A stretch of 64,000 bases of DNA. Source: Wolbachia endosymbiont (group A) of Bibio marci. Its GTDB lineage: Bacteria; Pseudomonadota; Alphaproteobacteria; Rickettsiales; Anaplasmataceae. Made by a program: the position numbers and the translations under genes. Under the pieces are notes generated by a model. It was not told the DNA's origin and did not search any database. It saw only the letters and a program-made list of their open reading frames with translations. The stretch lies in the NCBI RefSeq assembly GCF_947251645.1, contig NZ_OX366364.1, forward strand, positions 1,054,001 to 1,118,000, in the 5' to 3' direction. Position 1 is the stretch's first letter, and each line of letters starts with the position of its first letter. Below, one piece after another: positions 19,875 to 27,118 of this stretch.

Positions 19875-20306
19875 TAGCTACAAATATTAAGAAATTTACC
19901 AAATGAAAAAAAAGGCAAAAGAAGCCCCGATTAATATCTATTTTAGAACATTGGCGTTTTTTAAGTCTTAAACACTGCAATTTAGCTGCTTTTAAATGCA
20001 ACTCACCTTAGTTTGAATGTTTAAGAAATTTACTAAGCAGAAAAAAAGGCAAAAGATATCCCGTATTAGCTAGTTGTCACTCTCTAATCCTGCAAATTGG
20101 CGTGCTATACTGTCTTAAACGCTTTATAAGCGCGTTTCAGCTTATATAGGTAAAAACCCAGAAATGTTGTGAAGACGTAGGGTGCGCATAGTGCAAAAAA
20201 TTAAAAATAAGACATTACGTAATACTGTTGTCGTTTAATCTGCACAGATTGAAGATAAATGAATACCTTCAGTATCATGATAAGGGGGCTGGCGAAGGGT
20301 GTCAAG
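19875..20306 (+). repeat. 432-bp dispersed repeat, copy A
   Basis: First of four copies in the window (others 25627-26060 and 57915-58348 inverted, 44161-44595 same orientation). One end begins tagctacaaa and the other ends ggtgtcaag. Inside, two diverged subrepeats each start agaaatttac and continue through a gaaaaaaaggcaaaag tract to a ttggcgt-(n)-gtcttaaac segment. No open frame is conserved between copies. It fills most of the gap between IS copy 1 and the CofE-like gene. Function is unknown. Confidence 0.85.
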
Positions 20307-20378
20307 TAAGTTTTTCGTTTCTATTCCCAATGTTATATGGTTATGCAAGAAGTCTAATAGCAGATTTTAAGTTTCTCT

Positions 20379-21116
20379 TTAACTCTTTAACCAGCGGGCT
20401 CCCATGAGGAGAGGAGAATAAAGGTCTTTTTTCATAGATATCTTAACACTTTTTTCTTTTTCTGTAGTTGGCGAACGAGTAAGAAAGTGAACCTTTGGTG
20501 CACCACTAATTATTGCCATTGGTGTTTGCTCTGCCCCTTCTCCCATAACTAAAACAGCAGATGTTGCCAGTGCATCAAGAAGATTGACTTGTGTTACTTG
20601 CAGTGGTTGATTATAAAGATCTGGCTTGCCTATATAGGAATAAAGTGGTTCAAATCCACACCAACCAAGAGCAACGCCCGTAACCCCAAGGCGCATAGGT
20701 GTTATGTTACTATCTGTAATCAAAATACCAAGATGTTTTATGCAGTGTTTTGTCTTGAGATAGTTCCATATCGACAGAGCTGTTTTCTGAACATCTTTTG
20801 GATATAGAATATACACCTCATTACCATTTGATTCATCAATACCAGCAGATGGAATTAAGATATTATCTTTAATCGTTAAACAGATACTATGAGGATTGTG
20901 GTCCACATCAACAATTGCATCAGCTTCTCTTTTGATTAGCTCTTCTTTAGAACAAGCAGTTTTGCAAACCACCTGTTTTTGACAAACAGAAATGATTTTT
21001 GATGTGATAGCAAGAACAACTTCCTCTCTTAGCAGCTCTGAAACATAGCGATCAAGAACCTGCTCTAATACTTCTCCACATTCAATGCGGTGGGTATAAA
21101 TTGCTTTAACATACAT
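20379..21116 (-). CDS. CofE-like gamma-glutamyl ligase, probable alternative dihydrofolate synthase (FolC2 type)
   Basis: A 245-residue member of the coenzyme F420-0:L-glutamate ligase family. Signatures visible are VLAITSKIISVCQ near the N-terminus, the nucleotide/metal region ITDSNITPMRLGVTGVALGW, and the following GKPDLYNQPLQVTQVNLLD. Wolbachia is not known to make F420. In Chlamydia a CofE homologue in the folate cluster replaces FolC as dihydrofolate synthase, and this gene is the last of an equivalent cluster (76 bp after folA). The folate role is therefore inferred from family and context. Confidence 0.82.
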   Translation of the reverse strand: MYVKAIYTHRIECGEVLEQVLDRYVSELLREEVVLAITSKIISVCQKQVVCKTACSKEELIKREADAIVDVDHNPHSICLTIKDNILIPSAGIDESNGNEVYILYPKDVQKTALSIWNYLKTKHCIKHLGILITDSNITPMRLGVTGVALGWCGFEPLYSYIGKPDLYNQPLQVTQVNLLDALATSAVLVMGEGAEQTPMAIISGAPKVHFLTRSPTTEKEKSVKISMKKDLYSPLLMGARWLKS

Positions 21117-21192
21117 ACTATTACATCAAAAAGTTTCTCATAAAAGCCCTCTTACCTGTTGTTTTAGTTGGCATAATTTATAGTTAAGAGAC

Positions 21193-21696
21193 TTAATGAG
21201 CTTCACAATTTTTTCTTCCATCTTTATCACGTATTAATCTACATATAGTATAATCTTTTGTTTTGGTGAGAATAGTTTTATTCCATCCACTAAGAAGTGT
21301 TAAGTTGAAATATGTATCACCCTTATAAGTTTTGTAAATTTCAGTCATAATAAACTCTGAGATTAGATTATATTCTAAAAAAAGGTGCGCTATTTGTGCT
21401 CCACCAATCATGAAGACTTTAGAACTACTTTGGATTGACAAAAACTCTTGCATAGAAGAAACAATAGTGCATTTTATGCCTTTATTAAAACAAGGACTTA
21501 ATTTGTTACGAGAAAAAACAATAGGCTTTAATATGTTTTGGGGTATTATCTCAAACGTTTTTCTTCCCATAACAATAACTTATTTGTCAGTTACCTGACG
21601 AAAATGATCTAACTCACTTGGATAATGCCAGGGCAATCCATTATTTATTCCAATTACCCCCTTGGGATCAACAGCCATAATTCCGATAACTATCAT
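21193..21696 (-). pseudogene. folA: dihydrofolate reductase interrupted by an in-frame stop
   Basis: The frame starts at an ATG (21696) that overlaps the folKP stop as ATGA and encodes a recognisable DHFR N-terminus: MIVIGIMAVDPKGVIGINN, then GLPWHYPSELDHFRQVTDK with the active-site Trp and acidic residue. Codon 39 (21580-21582) is TAA. The same frame continues at once with VIVMGRKTFE and then the rest of DHFR, including VFMIGGAQIAHLFL and YKGDTYFN, to 21193. Without the stop the product would be 167 residues, normal for DHFR. Restart at Met43 would lack the folate-binding N-terminus. The remainder is undamaged, so the mutation is recent or read through. Confidence 0.9.
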
Positions 21697-22973
21697 CCCT
21701 GTAAAGCAGCTTGAGCTACAAAAAATCGCATGTGATCACGCACATTATGCACTCGAAGGAAATCAACCTTGTTGTGCAATGCAGATGATAAAGCAATTGT
21801 TTCTAAATCTCGGTTAAAGACAGGTTCTGTAGAAAAAGAAGAAATAAATGACTTTCTAGAATGACCAACCAGAACTTTGCAGCCAAAACTTTGCAATGCT
21901 TCTATATTGCGTAAAATCTGGATATTCTGGTACATAGATTTTCCAAAACCAATACCAGGGTCAATAATTATTGAATTTTTATCAAAACTTAGGGCAAATA
22001 ACCTGCTAATGCTCTTCTCTGCCCAATTATTTATGGTATCAATTGGATCAGTGTCACTTGGGATAATGTTGTCTCTATGTGGTGGTATGGAGAGTGAGTG
22101 CATAATAACGATGCCACATCCACTGCTAGCGATTGCTTTTAAGGTATTATCATCTAGATCTCCCTTCTGATCGTTTACCCAGGCAATGTTGTAGTGCTCC
22201 AAAACGTTCAAAATAACATCTGGCCAGAAACTATCGATGCTGACTTTAATATCACCAGCTTCCATATAATGACTAAGATTATCAAGCACTGGTTTTAAGC
22301 GTGCATATTCTGCTTTTGGAGTTTGTATTGAGGAGCCAGGTCTTGTTGATTGAGCACCAAGTTCAACTATGCTTGCACCATCTGATAACAGCCGCAGTGA
22401 CTGTTTGGTTGCTTGATCTGCATCATAATAAAGACCACCATCTGAAAATGAATCAGGAGTAATATTGACAATACCTACAAGCTCTGGTGAAAGCGTAAAA
22501 CTCCTTAAAAAGCAATCCTTAATGTTAGGGTTAACAGTACCAAACGTTTTGTTAACTACTGCCATGGGGCTCAGCATTGCCATCAAGTGAAGCAAAAATG
22601 GTCTGTTTATCAATTCTGAGTGAGGAACCTTAAGGTAGGATGTATCAAGTGTCAGGTCATCCCATAACAAAATATCCAAATCAATAACGCGAGGTGCCCA
22701 TTTTCCATAGACCTGCAGGCGGCCAATGTCGCATTCAATTTGTTTAAGGCCCTTTAACAGCTCTTCAGGAGAAGAAGAACAACTTCCATACACAACCATA
22801 TTTAGAAATGGCTTATTCCACTGAGGTGGAGCATCATTTGGTAAAATAGCCTTAGTCTCCAGAATAATTGAAGATTTTAAATTTTTAAAATAGCGCTCCT
22901 TTAGTAACTGAGCAGCCTTTTGTAAATGGGAAAAGCGATTCCCCATATTTGAGCCAATAGAGATGTAAATCAT
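21693..22973 (-). CDS. folKP: bifunctional HPPK-DHPS (FolK-FolP fusion)
   Basis: Fusion of two successive folate enzymes. Residues 1-160 are 6-hydroxymethyl-dihydropterin pyrophosphokinase (YISIGSNMGNRFSHLQ; WAPRVIDLDILLWDD; HSELINRPFLLHLM). Residues about 165-426 are dihydropteroate synthase (VGIVNITPDSFSDGGLYYD; STRPGS; DPGIGFGKSMYQN; VGHSRKSFIS), which joins the pterin to p-aminobenzoate. The start overlaps the folB stop by one base (TAATG) and the end overlaps folA by ATGA, so the cluster is one transcript. FolKP fusions are also found in Chlamydia. Confidence 0.96.
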   Translation of the reverse strand: MIYISIGSNMGNRFSHLQKAAQLLKERYFKNLKSSIILETKAILPNDAPPQWNKPFLNMVVYGSCSSSPEELLKGLKQIECDIGRLQVYGKWAPRVIDLDILLWDDLTLDTSYLKVPHSELINRPFLLHLMAMLSPMAVVNKTFGTVNPNIKDCFLRSFTLSPELVGIVNITPDSFSDGGLYYDADQATKQSLRLLSDGASIVELGAQSTRPGSSIQTPKAEYARLKPVLDNLSHYMEAGDIKVSIDSFWPDVILNVLEHYNIAWVNDQKGDLDDNTLKAIASSGCGIVIMHSLSIPPHRDNIIPSDTDPIDTINNWAEKSISRLFALSFDKNSIIIDPGIGFGKSMYQNIQILRNIEALQSFGCKVLVGHSRKSFISSFSTEPVFNRDLETIALSSALHNKVDFLRVHNVRDHMRFFVAQAALQG

Positions 22974-23371
22974 TAGTCAGCTTCCTGTTCTTGTAATGTA
23001 TTACAATAAGTAAAGAGAACACCTCCATGCACATCGGGAACGGGTGGTGCAACTTTGTGAGTAGTCACTCTCATGGAAGAAATAGTATGTTTTTTTTGCA
23101 CCAAAAGATTATTAATGGCTCTGTATATATCATGGGTTAAGTGCTCGATTAAATTGAATTGCTTGCTCTGAACAAGAGATTGAATATTTTGTACTATCTC
23201 TAGATAGCAGACAGTATCTTCAAGCCGGTCAGTCATAAGCCCTAAAGGAGGAGATTTAAAAATAAAATCAACATCAATACTAACTAATTGGGAATGATAC
23301 TTCTCTTCTGCACTATAGCCTAAATGAACCCAAAGCCGTAAGTCAGATATAAGAAGATTACATGCAGACAT
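22973..23371 (-). CDS. folB: dihydroneopterin aldolase
   Basis: Cleaves dihydroneopterin to 6-hydroxymethyl-dihydropterin. The 132-residue protein has the family start LLISDLRLWVHLGYSAEEKY (usual consensus L-x-V-x-x-x-G-x-x-x-x-E), DTVCYLEIVQNIQSL for the tetramer interface, the conserved NLIEHLTHDI, and a C-terminal strand. It lies 47 bp after the CADD-like gene and overlaps folKP by one base. Confidence 0.93.
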   Translation of the reverse strand: MSACNLLISDLRLWVHLGYSAEEKYHSQLVSIDVDFIFKSPPLGLMTDRLEDTVCYLEIVQNIQSLVQSKQFNLIEHLTHDIYRAINNLLVQKKHTISSMRVTTHKVAPPVPDVHGGVLFTYCNTLQEQEAD

Positions 23372-23418
23372 TGCATCCCAACATCACTGAGTTTTAATTC
23401 TTAAGCTACTTACAACTG

Positions 23419-24075
23419 CTAACACACGCTAGCATTCATCATTCCATCAAGAAAACCCCACAAGAGCTTTGCTCCCTTTTGAGCACCCTGCATAACTTTA
23501 TCTTGCTCTTTTTCATCTAGATCTTCAATAAGATTTGCACACTCCTCAGAATGCCATTCATCAGCATGCATATGAACCGTAAAAAATTGAAGAGAACGCT
23601 CATCACTTATTGAATAGTGTTTTTTTAAACCTTCAATTTTAGACTTAGAAACCTCTGGAGTTTGACGTTCGTAAGCGTACAAGGCTCCAAGACCTGCTGC
23701 AAAACCTGATCGTATAATATCAAAGTAACCGTCAACTAATTCTTGTGTCTCCTTAACTTGTGCATCTTCAAGAAGATCAGACCTTGCTACTCCCAGTCCT
23801 TCAGCAAAACGCTGCCATAACTCTGGATGATTTTCATCACCTTGTTCTTCTTCTATCAAATTACCAAGCAAAACCTGTCGCATTTTTAGATCTGGGCACA
23901 AAAAATGTATACCACTGATATAACGAGGAAACGCAGCAACGTGGTGATAATATTCTTTAGCATAGGTCTGTAAAGCTTGCAAGCTTAAGCTTCCTGTATT
24001 CCATGATTGGTAGAATGGATGATTTAGTAAGTGCAACTCATCTAACTTATTATTCAAAGATTTAGTAAATTCCAT
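23419..24075 (-). CDS. CADD-like haem-oxygenase-fold protein, probable pABA synthase
   Basis: A 218-residue helical protein of the PqqC/haem-oxygenase-like di-iron superfamily, resembling Chlamydia CADD. The six predicted metal ligands are Glu76 and His83 (IEEEQGDENHPELW), Glu136 (AYERQTP), His168, Asp172 and His175 (VHMHADEWHSEE). Their spacing equals that of CADD. Tyr22, Tyr135 and Lys146 also sit at positions matching the CADD tyrosines and lysine implicated in p-aminobenzoate formation. In Chlamydia this protein supplies pABA and can be consumed in the reaction. As first gene of the folate cluster it probably does the same. Host death-domain binding, reported for CADD, cannot be judged. 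Confidence 0.88.
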   Translation of the reverse strand: MEFTKSLNNKLDELHLLNHPFYQSWNTGSLSLQALQTYAKEYYHHVAAFPRYISGIHFLCPDLKMRQVLLGNLIEEEQGDENHPELWQRFAEGLGVARSDLLEDAQVKETQELVDGYFDIIRSGFAAGLGALYAYERQTPEVSKSKIEGLKKHYSISDERSLQFFTVHMHADEWHSEECANLIEDLDEKEQDKVMQGAQKGAKLLWGFLDGMMNASVC

Positions 24076-24156
24076 TATTTCCTCTATTATATCAACATAT
24101 AGTTCATATACTATAGTTTTCTCATTGTTACGATCATGCTAAGATCAATACAACGG

Positions 24157-24230
24157 TGGGATTGGTAGGACTCGAACCTACGACCAATTCGTTATGAGCG
24201 AACTGCTCTAACCGACTGAGCTACAATCCC
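24157..24230 (-). tRNA. tRNA with CAT anticodon (elongator Met or Ile2)
   Basis: Cloverleaf of 74 bases including the A73 discriminator: acceptor GGGATTG pairs with CAATCCC, D arm GCTC/GAGC, anticodon loop CTCATAA, and T arm GTAGG-TTCGAGT-CCTAC. The anticodon CAT fits either elongator tRNA-Met or the lysidine-modified tRNA-Ile. The arm sequence GGTCGTAGGTTCGAGTCC resembles many bacterial Ile2 tRNAs, so I leave both open. CCA is not encoded. It lies upstream of the CADD-like gene on the same strand. Confidence 0.93.
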
Positions 24231-24272
24231 TTTTATCAATATTTATAATACACACAAAAGCAAATTTGTCTA

Positions 24273-24596
24273 TTAGCTTATTTCACTATCAACCCAACTT
24301 AGCAAATCATTTGTTGCACCAATTTTGCGTGCAATTTCCTTACCATCTTGAAATATGATTAAAGTGGGTATAGATTGCACTCCATACTTACTTGGCACTT
24401 CAGTTTCTCCATCTATATCGAATTTGCAGATCTTGATCTTGCCTTTTCTATCCTTAGCCAATTGTTCGATACGTGGCATTAGACTTTTGCATGGCCCGCA
24501 CCATTCTGCCCAAAAATCTACCAGCACGAACCCTTTATAGTCAATGACTTCAGATTTGAAATTTTGATCATTTACCGATGTAATATCATCACTCAT
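24273..24596 (-). CDS. trxA: thioredoxin
   Basis: Cytoplasmic disulfide reductase of 107 residues with the active site WCGPC (Cys33 and Cys36) in VDFWAEWCGPCKS and the conserved cis-proline loop VQSIPTLIIFQDG. I chose the ATG at 24596 (MSDDITSV), which gives the usual thioredoxin length; the frame is open for twelve more codons upstream. Confidence 0.95.
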   Translation of the reverse strand: MSDDITSVNDQNFKSEVIDYKGFVLVDFWAEWCGPCKSLMPRIEQLAKDRKGKIKICKFDIDGETEVPSKYGVQSIPTLIIFQDGKEIARKIGATNDLLSWVDSEIS

Positions 24597-24720
24597 AAAA
24601 TACCTAAATTTTTGTAAAATATAGCGCATCAATTAGCAACTAATCAACTAAATTCTTACCGCAGAGCCTGAAAAATTGCCCTAAAGTGTTTTGCACAAAC
24701 AAAAAACTTCTCACAGATGA

Positions 24721-25341
24721 TTACATCTGGTGGTTAAAGATATCCACGTTTTCCCACCCCATTAAATCCAACTCAATACGAGTAGGAAGAAATTCAAAAC
24801 ACTTTTGGGCCAATTCTTTTCTATTTTCACGTTCCAGCATTAAGTCTAGCTTTTCCTTTATCTTATGAAGATACAAAACATCAGATGCAGCATAACTTTT
24901 TTGTTTGTCTGTTAAATTTTCATTTCCCCAATCAGAAGATTGCTGCTGCTTATTTAGTTTGGTATCAAGCAGCTCTAAGCATAACTCTTTTAAACTATGA
25001 TTATCTGTGTAAGTGCGAACCAAACGTGAAGCTATTTTTGTGCAATAGCACGGAAGTGCCCAAATTTCCAAGTAATGACGTATTATGCTTACATCAAATC
25101 GCGCGAAGTGAAATATTTTAGTTATATTTTTATCCTCTAATATTTTTCTCAAATTTGGCGCTGTATAATCGTTCTTGAGTTGAACTAAGTGAGCGTTGCC
25201 ATCATTAAAAGAGAGCTGCACAAGGCATAATCTATCTATGCTATGAAGTAGCCCCATTGCCTCGGTATCAACAGCTATAGACCTTACATCATCTGGTATT
25301 GAACTAGCTGGCAAGTCGTCTTTATATAAAAATATTCCCAT
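24721..25341 (-). CDS. rnd: ribonuclease D-like 3'-5' exonuclease
   Basis: DEDDy exonuclease domain without the HRDC domains of full RNase D. The motifs are AVDTEAMGLL (first Asp/Glu), FHFARFDVSIIRHYL (second Asp) and KSYAASDVLYLHKI (Tyr and last Asp). The 206-residue length is typical of the short RNase D proteins of alphaproteobacteria, which trim structured RNAs such as tRNA precursors. The start is ATG at 25341. Confidence 0.88.
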   Translation of the reverse strand: MGIFLYKDDLPASSIPDDVRSIAVDTEAMGLLHSIDRLCLVQLSFNDGNAHLVQLKNDYTAPNLRKILEDKNITKIFHFARFDVSIIRHYLEIWALPCYCTKIASRLVRTYTDNHSLKELCLELLDTKLNKQQQSSDWGNENLTDKQKSYAASDVLYLHKIKEKLDLMLERENRKELAQKCFEFLPTRIELDLMGWENVDIFNHQM

Positions 25342-25468
25342 AAAATTAATACATTTTTTGGCACAATTGAAAACCTATGATAATCAAAAATGAGCCTTAA
25401 GTATACGAAAAGATCATAGAAGGAACCACACAAATTTATGGGCTCTCACATTTTTCGTGTACACGGGG

Positions 25469-25496
25469 TTTACAAATCGCTGTATATGCCTATAAT
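25469..25496 (+). promoter_or_regulatory. sigma70-type promoter for tRNA-Gly
   Basis: A -35 box tttaca and a -10 box tataat are separated by 16 bases and end 25 bases before the tRNA-Gly gene. Both boxes are close to consensus and the placement fits a stable-RNA promoter. Confidence 0.65.
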
Positions 25497-25521
25497 TAAG
25501 TAAATTTAGGTTAATTTAATT

Positions 25522-25594
25522 GCGGGAGTAGCTCAGTTGGTAGAGCGCAACCTTGCCAAGGTTGAGGTCGAGGGTTCGAACCCCTTCTCCCGCT
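25522..25594 (+). tRNA. tRNA-Gly (GCC)
   Basis: Acceptor GCGGGAG pairs with CTCCCGC, the D arm is GCTC/GAGC, the anticodon stem CAACC/GGTTG encloses TTGCCAA with anticodon GCC, and the T arm is GAGGG-TTCGAAC-CCCTT. The discriminator is T. CCA is not encoded. The 432-bp repeat copy B begins about 30 bp downstream. Confidence 0.96.
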
Positions 25595-25626
25595 CTTTAC
25601 TTTTAAAATCATTTCGTCAAAGATTC

Positions 25627-26060
25627 CTTGACAAACTCCGCCAGCGCCCTTATCATGGTACTGAAGGTATTCAGTTATCTTCATCTGTGCAGATTAAACA
25701 GCAAAAAAAACAACGTACTTGGCGTCTTATTTTTAATTTTTCGCACTATGTGCACCTTATGTCTTTATAAAACTTTTAGGTTTCTACCTATACAAGCCGA
25801 AACGCGCTTATAAAGCGTTTAAGACAGTATAGTACGCCAATTTGAAGGATTAGAGAGTGAACACTAATTACCACGGGATTTCTTTGCCTTTTTTTCTACT
25901 TAGTAAATTTCTTAAACATTTAAGCTAAGGTGAGTTGCATTTAAAAGCAGCTAAATTGCAGTGTTTAAGACTTAAAAAACGCCAATACTGAAAATAGATA
26001 GTAATCGGGGTTTCTTTTGCCTTTTTTTTCGTTTGGTAAATTTCTTAATGTTTATAGCTA
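25627..26060 (-). repeat. 432-bp dispersed repeat, copy B
   Basis: Inverted relative to copy A at 19875. It starts cttgacaaactccgcc and ends ttaatgtttatagcta. It keeps both inner subrepeats and the aaaggcaaaag tracts. It accounts for the first half of the gap between tRNA-Gly and the truB fragment. Confidence 0.85.
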
Positions 26061-26079
26061 AACGACAACCGTCATTCCC

Positions 26080-26534
26080 CTACGTGTTAGCGGCTGAGAT
26101 ACCGCGAATGAATCCACAACTGTACGAACATTGTGATTTGAGAACAATCTCCGCCAGGAAGGGTGTCATCCCAGTGCCCAGACACTGGGATCCAGGAAAC
26201 TTAATTGCAAGTAATGCATTGGGTTTGGTGAGTATGGGTTTTGCGTTATAGAATGAAGCACTTTTGATGAATTTGTAAAGAAAACTAGATTCCAGTGTCA
26301 AGCACTGGAATGACACCGAAGGAGCTACTGGGATGACAGGGGAAGTTGACAATCATCATCCCGCTGCTTGTTAGCGCCGCGGCGGTATGACGGTCTGCGG
26401 TGGCATGACGATAACTTCGTCATCCCGCTGCTTGTTAGCGGGATCTAGAGATACCGTGACGGGATGACGTAGAGCTCGCATTAGCTATACTTTTATGCTC
26501 ACCAACTTAGCTGGATCCAAGTATTCAAGCTACT
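26080..26534. repeat. palindromic repeat cluster at the left inversion breakpoint
   Basis: Contains family I palindromes (26166-26192 atcccagtg/cactgggat; 26291-26316 attccagtg/cactggaat), family II palindromes (26358-26395 and 26416-26470) and a segment tgtacgaacattgtgattt that recurs at 50816. The stretch 26199-26315 is an inverted copy of 58861-58980. The cluster ends in a half-palindrome (caagctactccgatgaca) that runs in frame into the truB 3' fragment. Confidence 0.8.
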
Positions 26535-26537
26535 CCG

Positions 26538-26819
26538 ATGACAAAAGGTGATACTGAAGTAATAGAAGGTAATAGAGCGACAGGGAGTAGTGCAAAAAGT
26601 TTCGTTATCCCCATTGAATCGGCTTTAAAATCGATGTTCAAAGTTGAAATTTCCCTAGAAGATGCTGGGGAAATCAGAAAAGGTCAGGAAATTGTATTAA
26701 ATAACTTGCGTAATTTAAAGAATTATGATACTTGTTGTACGATAGTGGGTAGTGTACCTATTGCAATCTGCAGTTTTATTTATGGTTGTGTGAAACCTAT
26801 TCGTGTTTTTAATATTTAA
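26538..26819 (+). pseudogene. truB: 3' fragment of truB (tRNA pseudouridine-55 synthase)
   Basis: The 93 codons match the C-terminal part of TruB: SFVIPIESALKSMFKVEISL, then LEDAGEIRKGQEI and a final PUA-like segment VPIAICSFIYGCVKPIRVFN. The catalytic N-terminal domain is missing here and is found at 50918-51574 on the other strand. The fragment starts in a palindromic element and is followed, 12 bp later, by rpsO and pnp, the common bacterial truB-rpsO-pnp order. Although an ATG is present at 26538, a product would lack the active site. Confidence 0.88.
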
Positions 26820-26831
26820 AATGAGGTTTAG

Positions 26832-27104
26832 ATGTCGATAACATCCGAAAAGAAAAAGAGTTTGATAAATATATATGCAATTAAAGAAGATGATACAGGT
26901 TCATCTTTTGTACAATGTGCAATTTTGACCGAGAGGATCAGTAATTTAACTGAGCATTTTAAAGTGCACAAGCATGACCATCACTCTAAGCGTGGTTTAC
27001 TTATATTGATAGGTAGAAGACGCAAGCACTTAAATTATATAAAGCGTAAATTTGGTAATGAAGCCTATCAGGAATTAATAGAGAAGTTAGGCATTAGAAA
27101 ATAA
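26832..27104 (+). CDS. rpsO: 30S ribosomal protein S15
   Basis: Primary 16S rRNA-binding protein of the 30S platform, 90 residues. The family signature is seen as [40 protein letters not shown]. It precedes pnp by 14 bp, the usual rpsO-pnp pair, and follows the truncated truB. Confidence 0.96.
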   Translation: MSITSEKKKSLINIYAIKEDDTGSSFVQCAILTERISNLTEHFKVHKHDHHSKRGLLILIGRRRKHLNYIKRKFGNEAYQELIEKLGIRK

Positions 27105-27118
27105 TCGAGGAATTTAGT

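Noticed and set aside
26033-26352. Short frames of 72-90 codons in the palindrome cluster
   Set aside because: They consist of translated palindromes that recur in every frame at other copies.
18361-26534. Possible CRISPR array from many short repeats
   Set aside because: The repeats are palindromes of two dispersed families with irregular spacing and no unique equal-length spacers; no cas genes are present.
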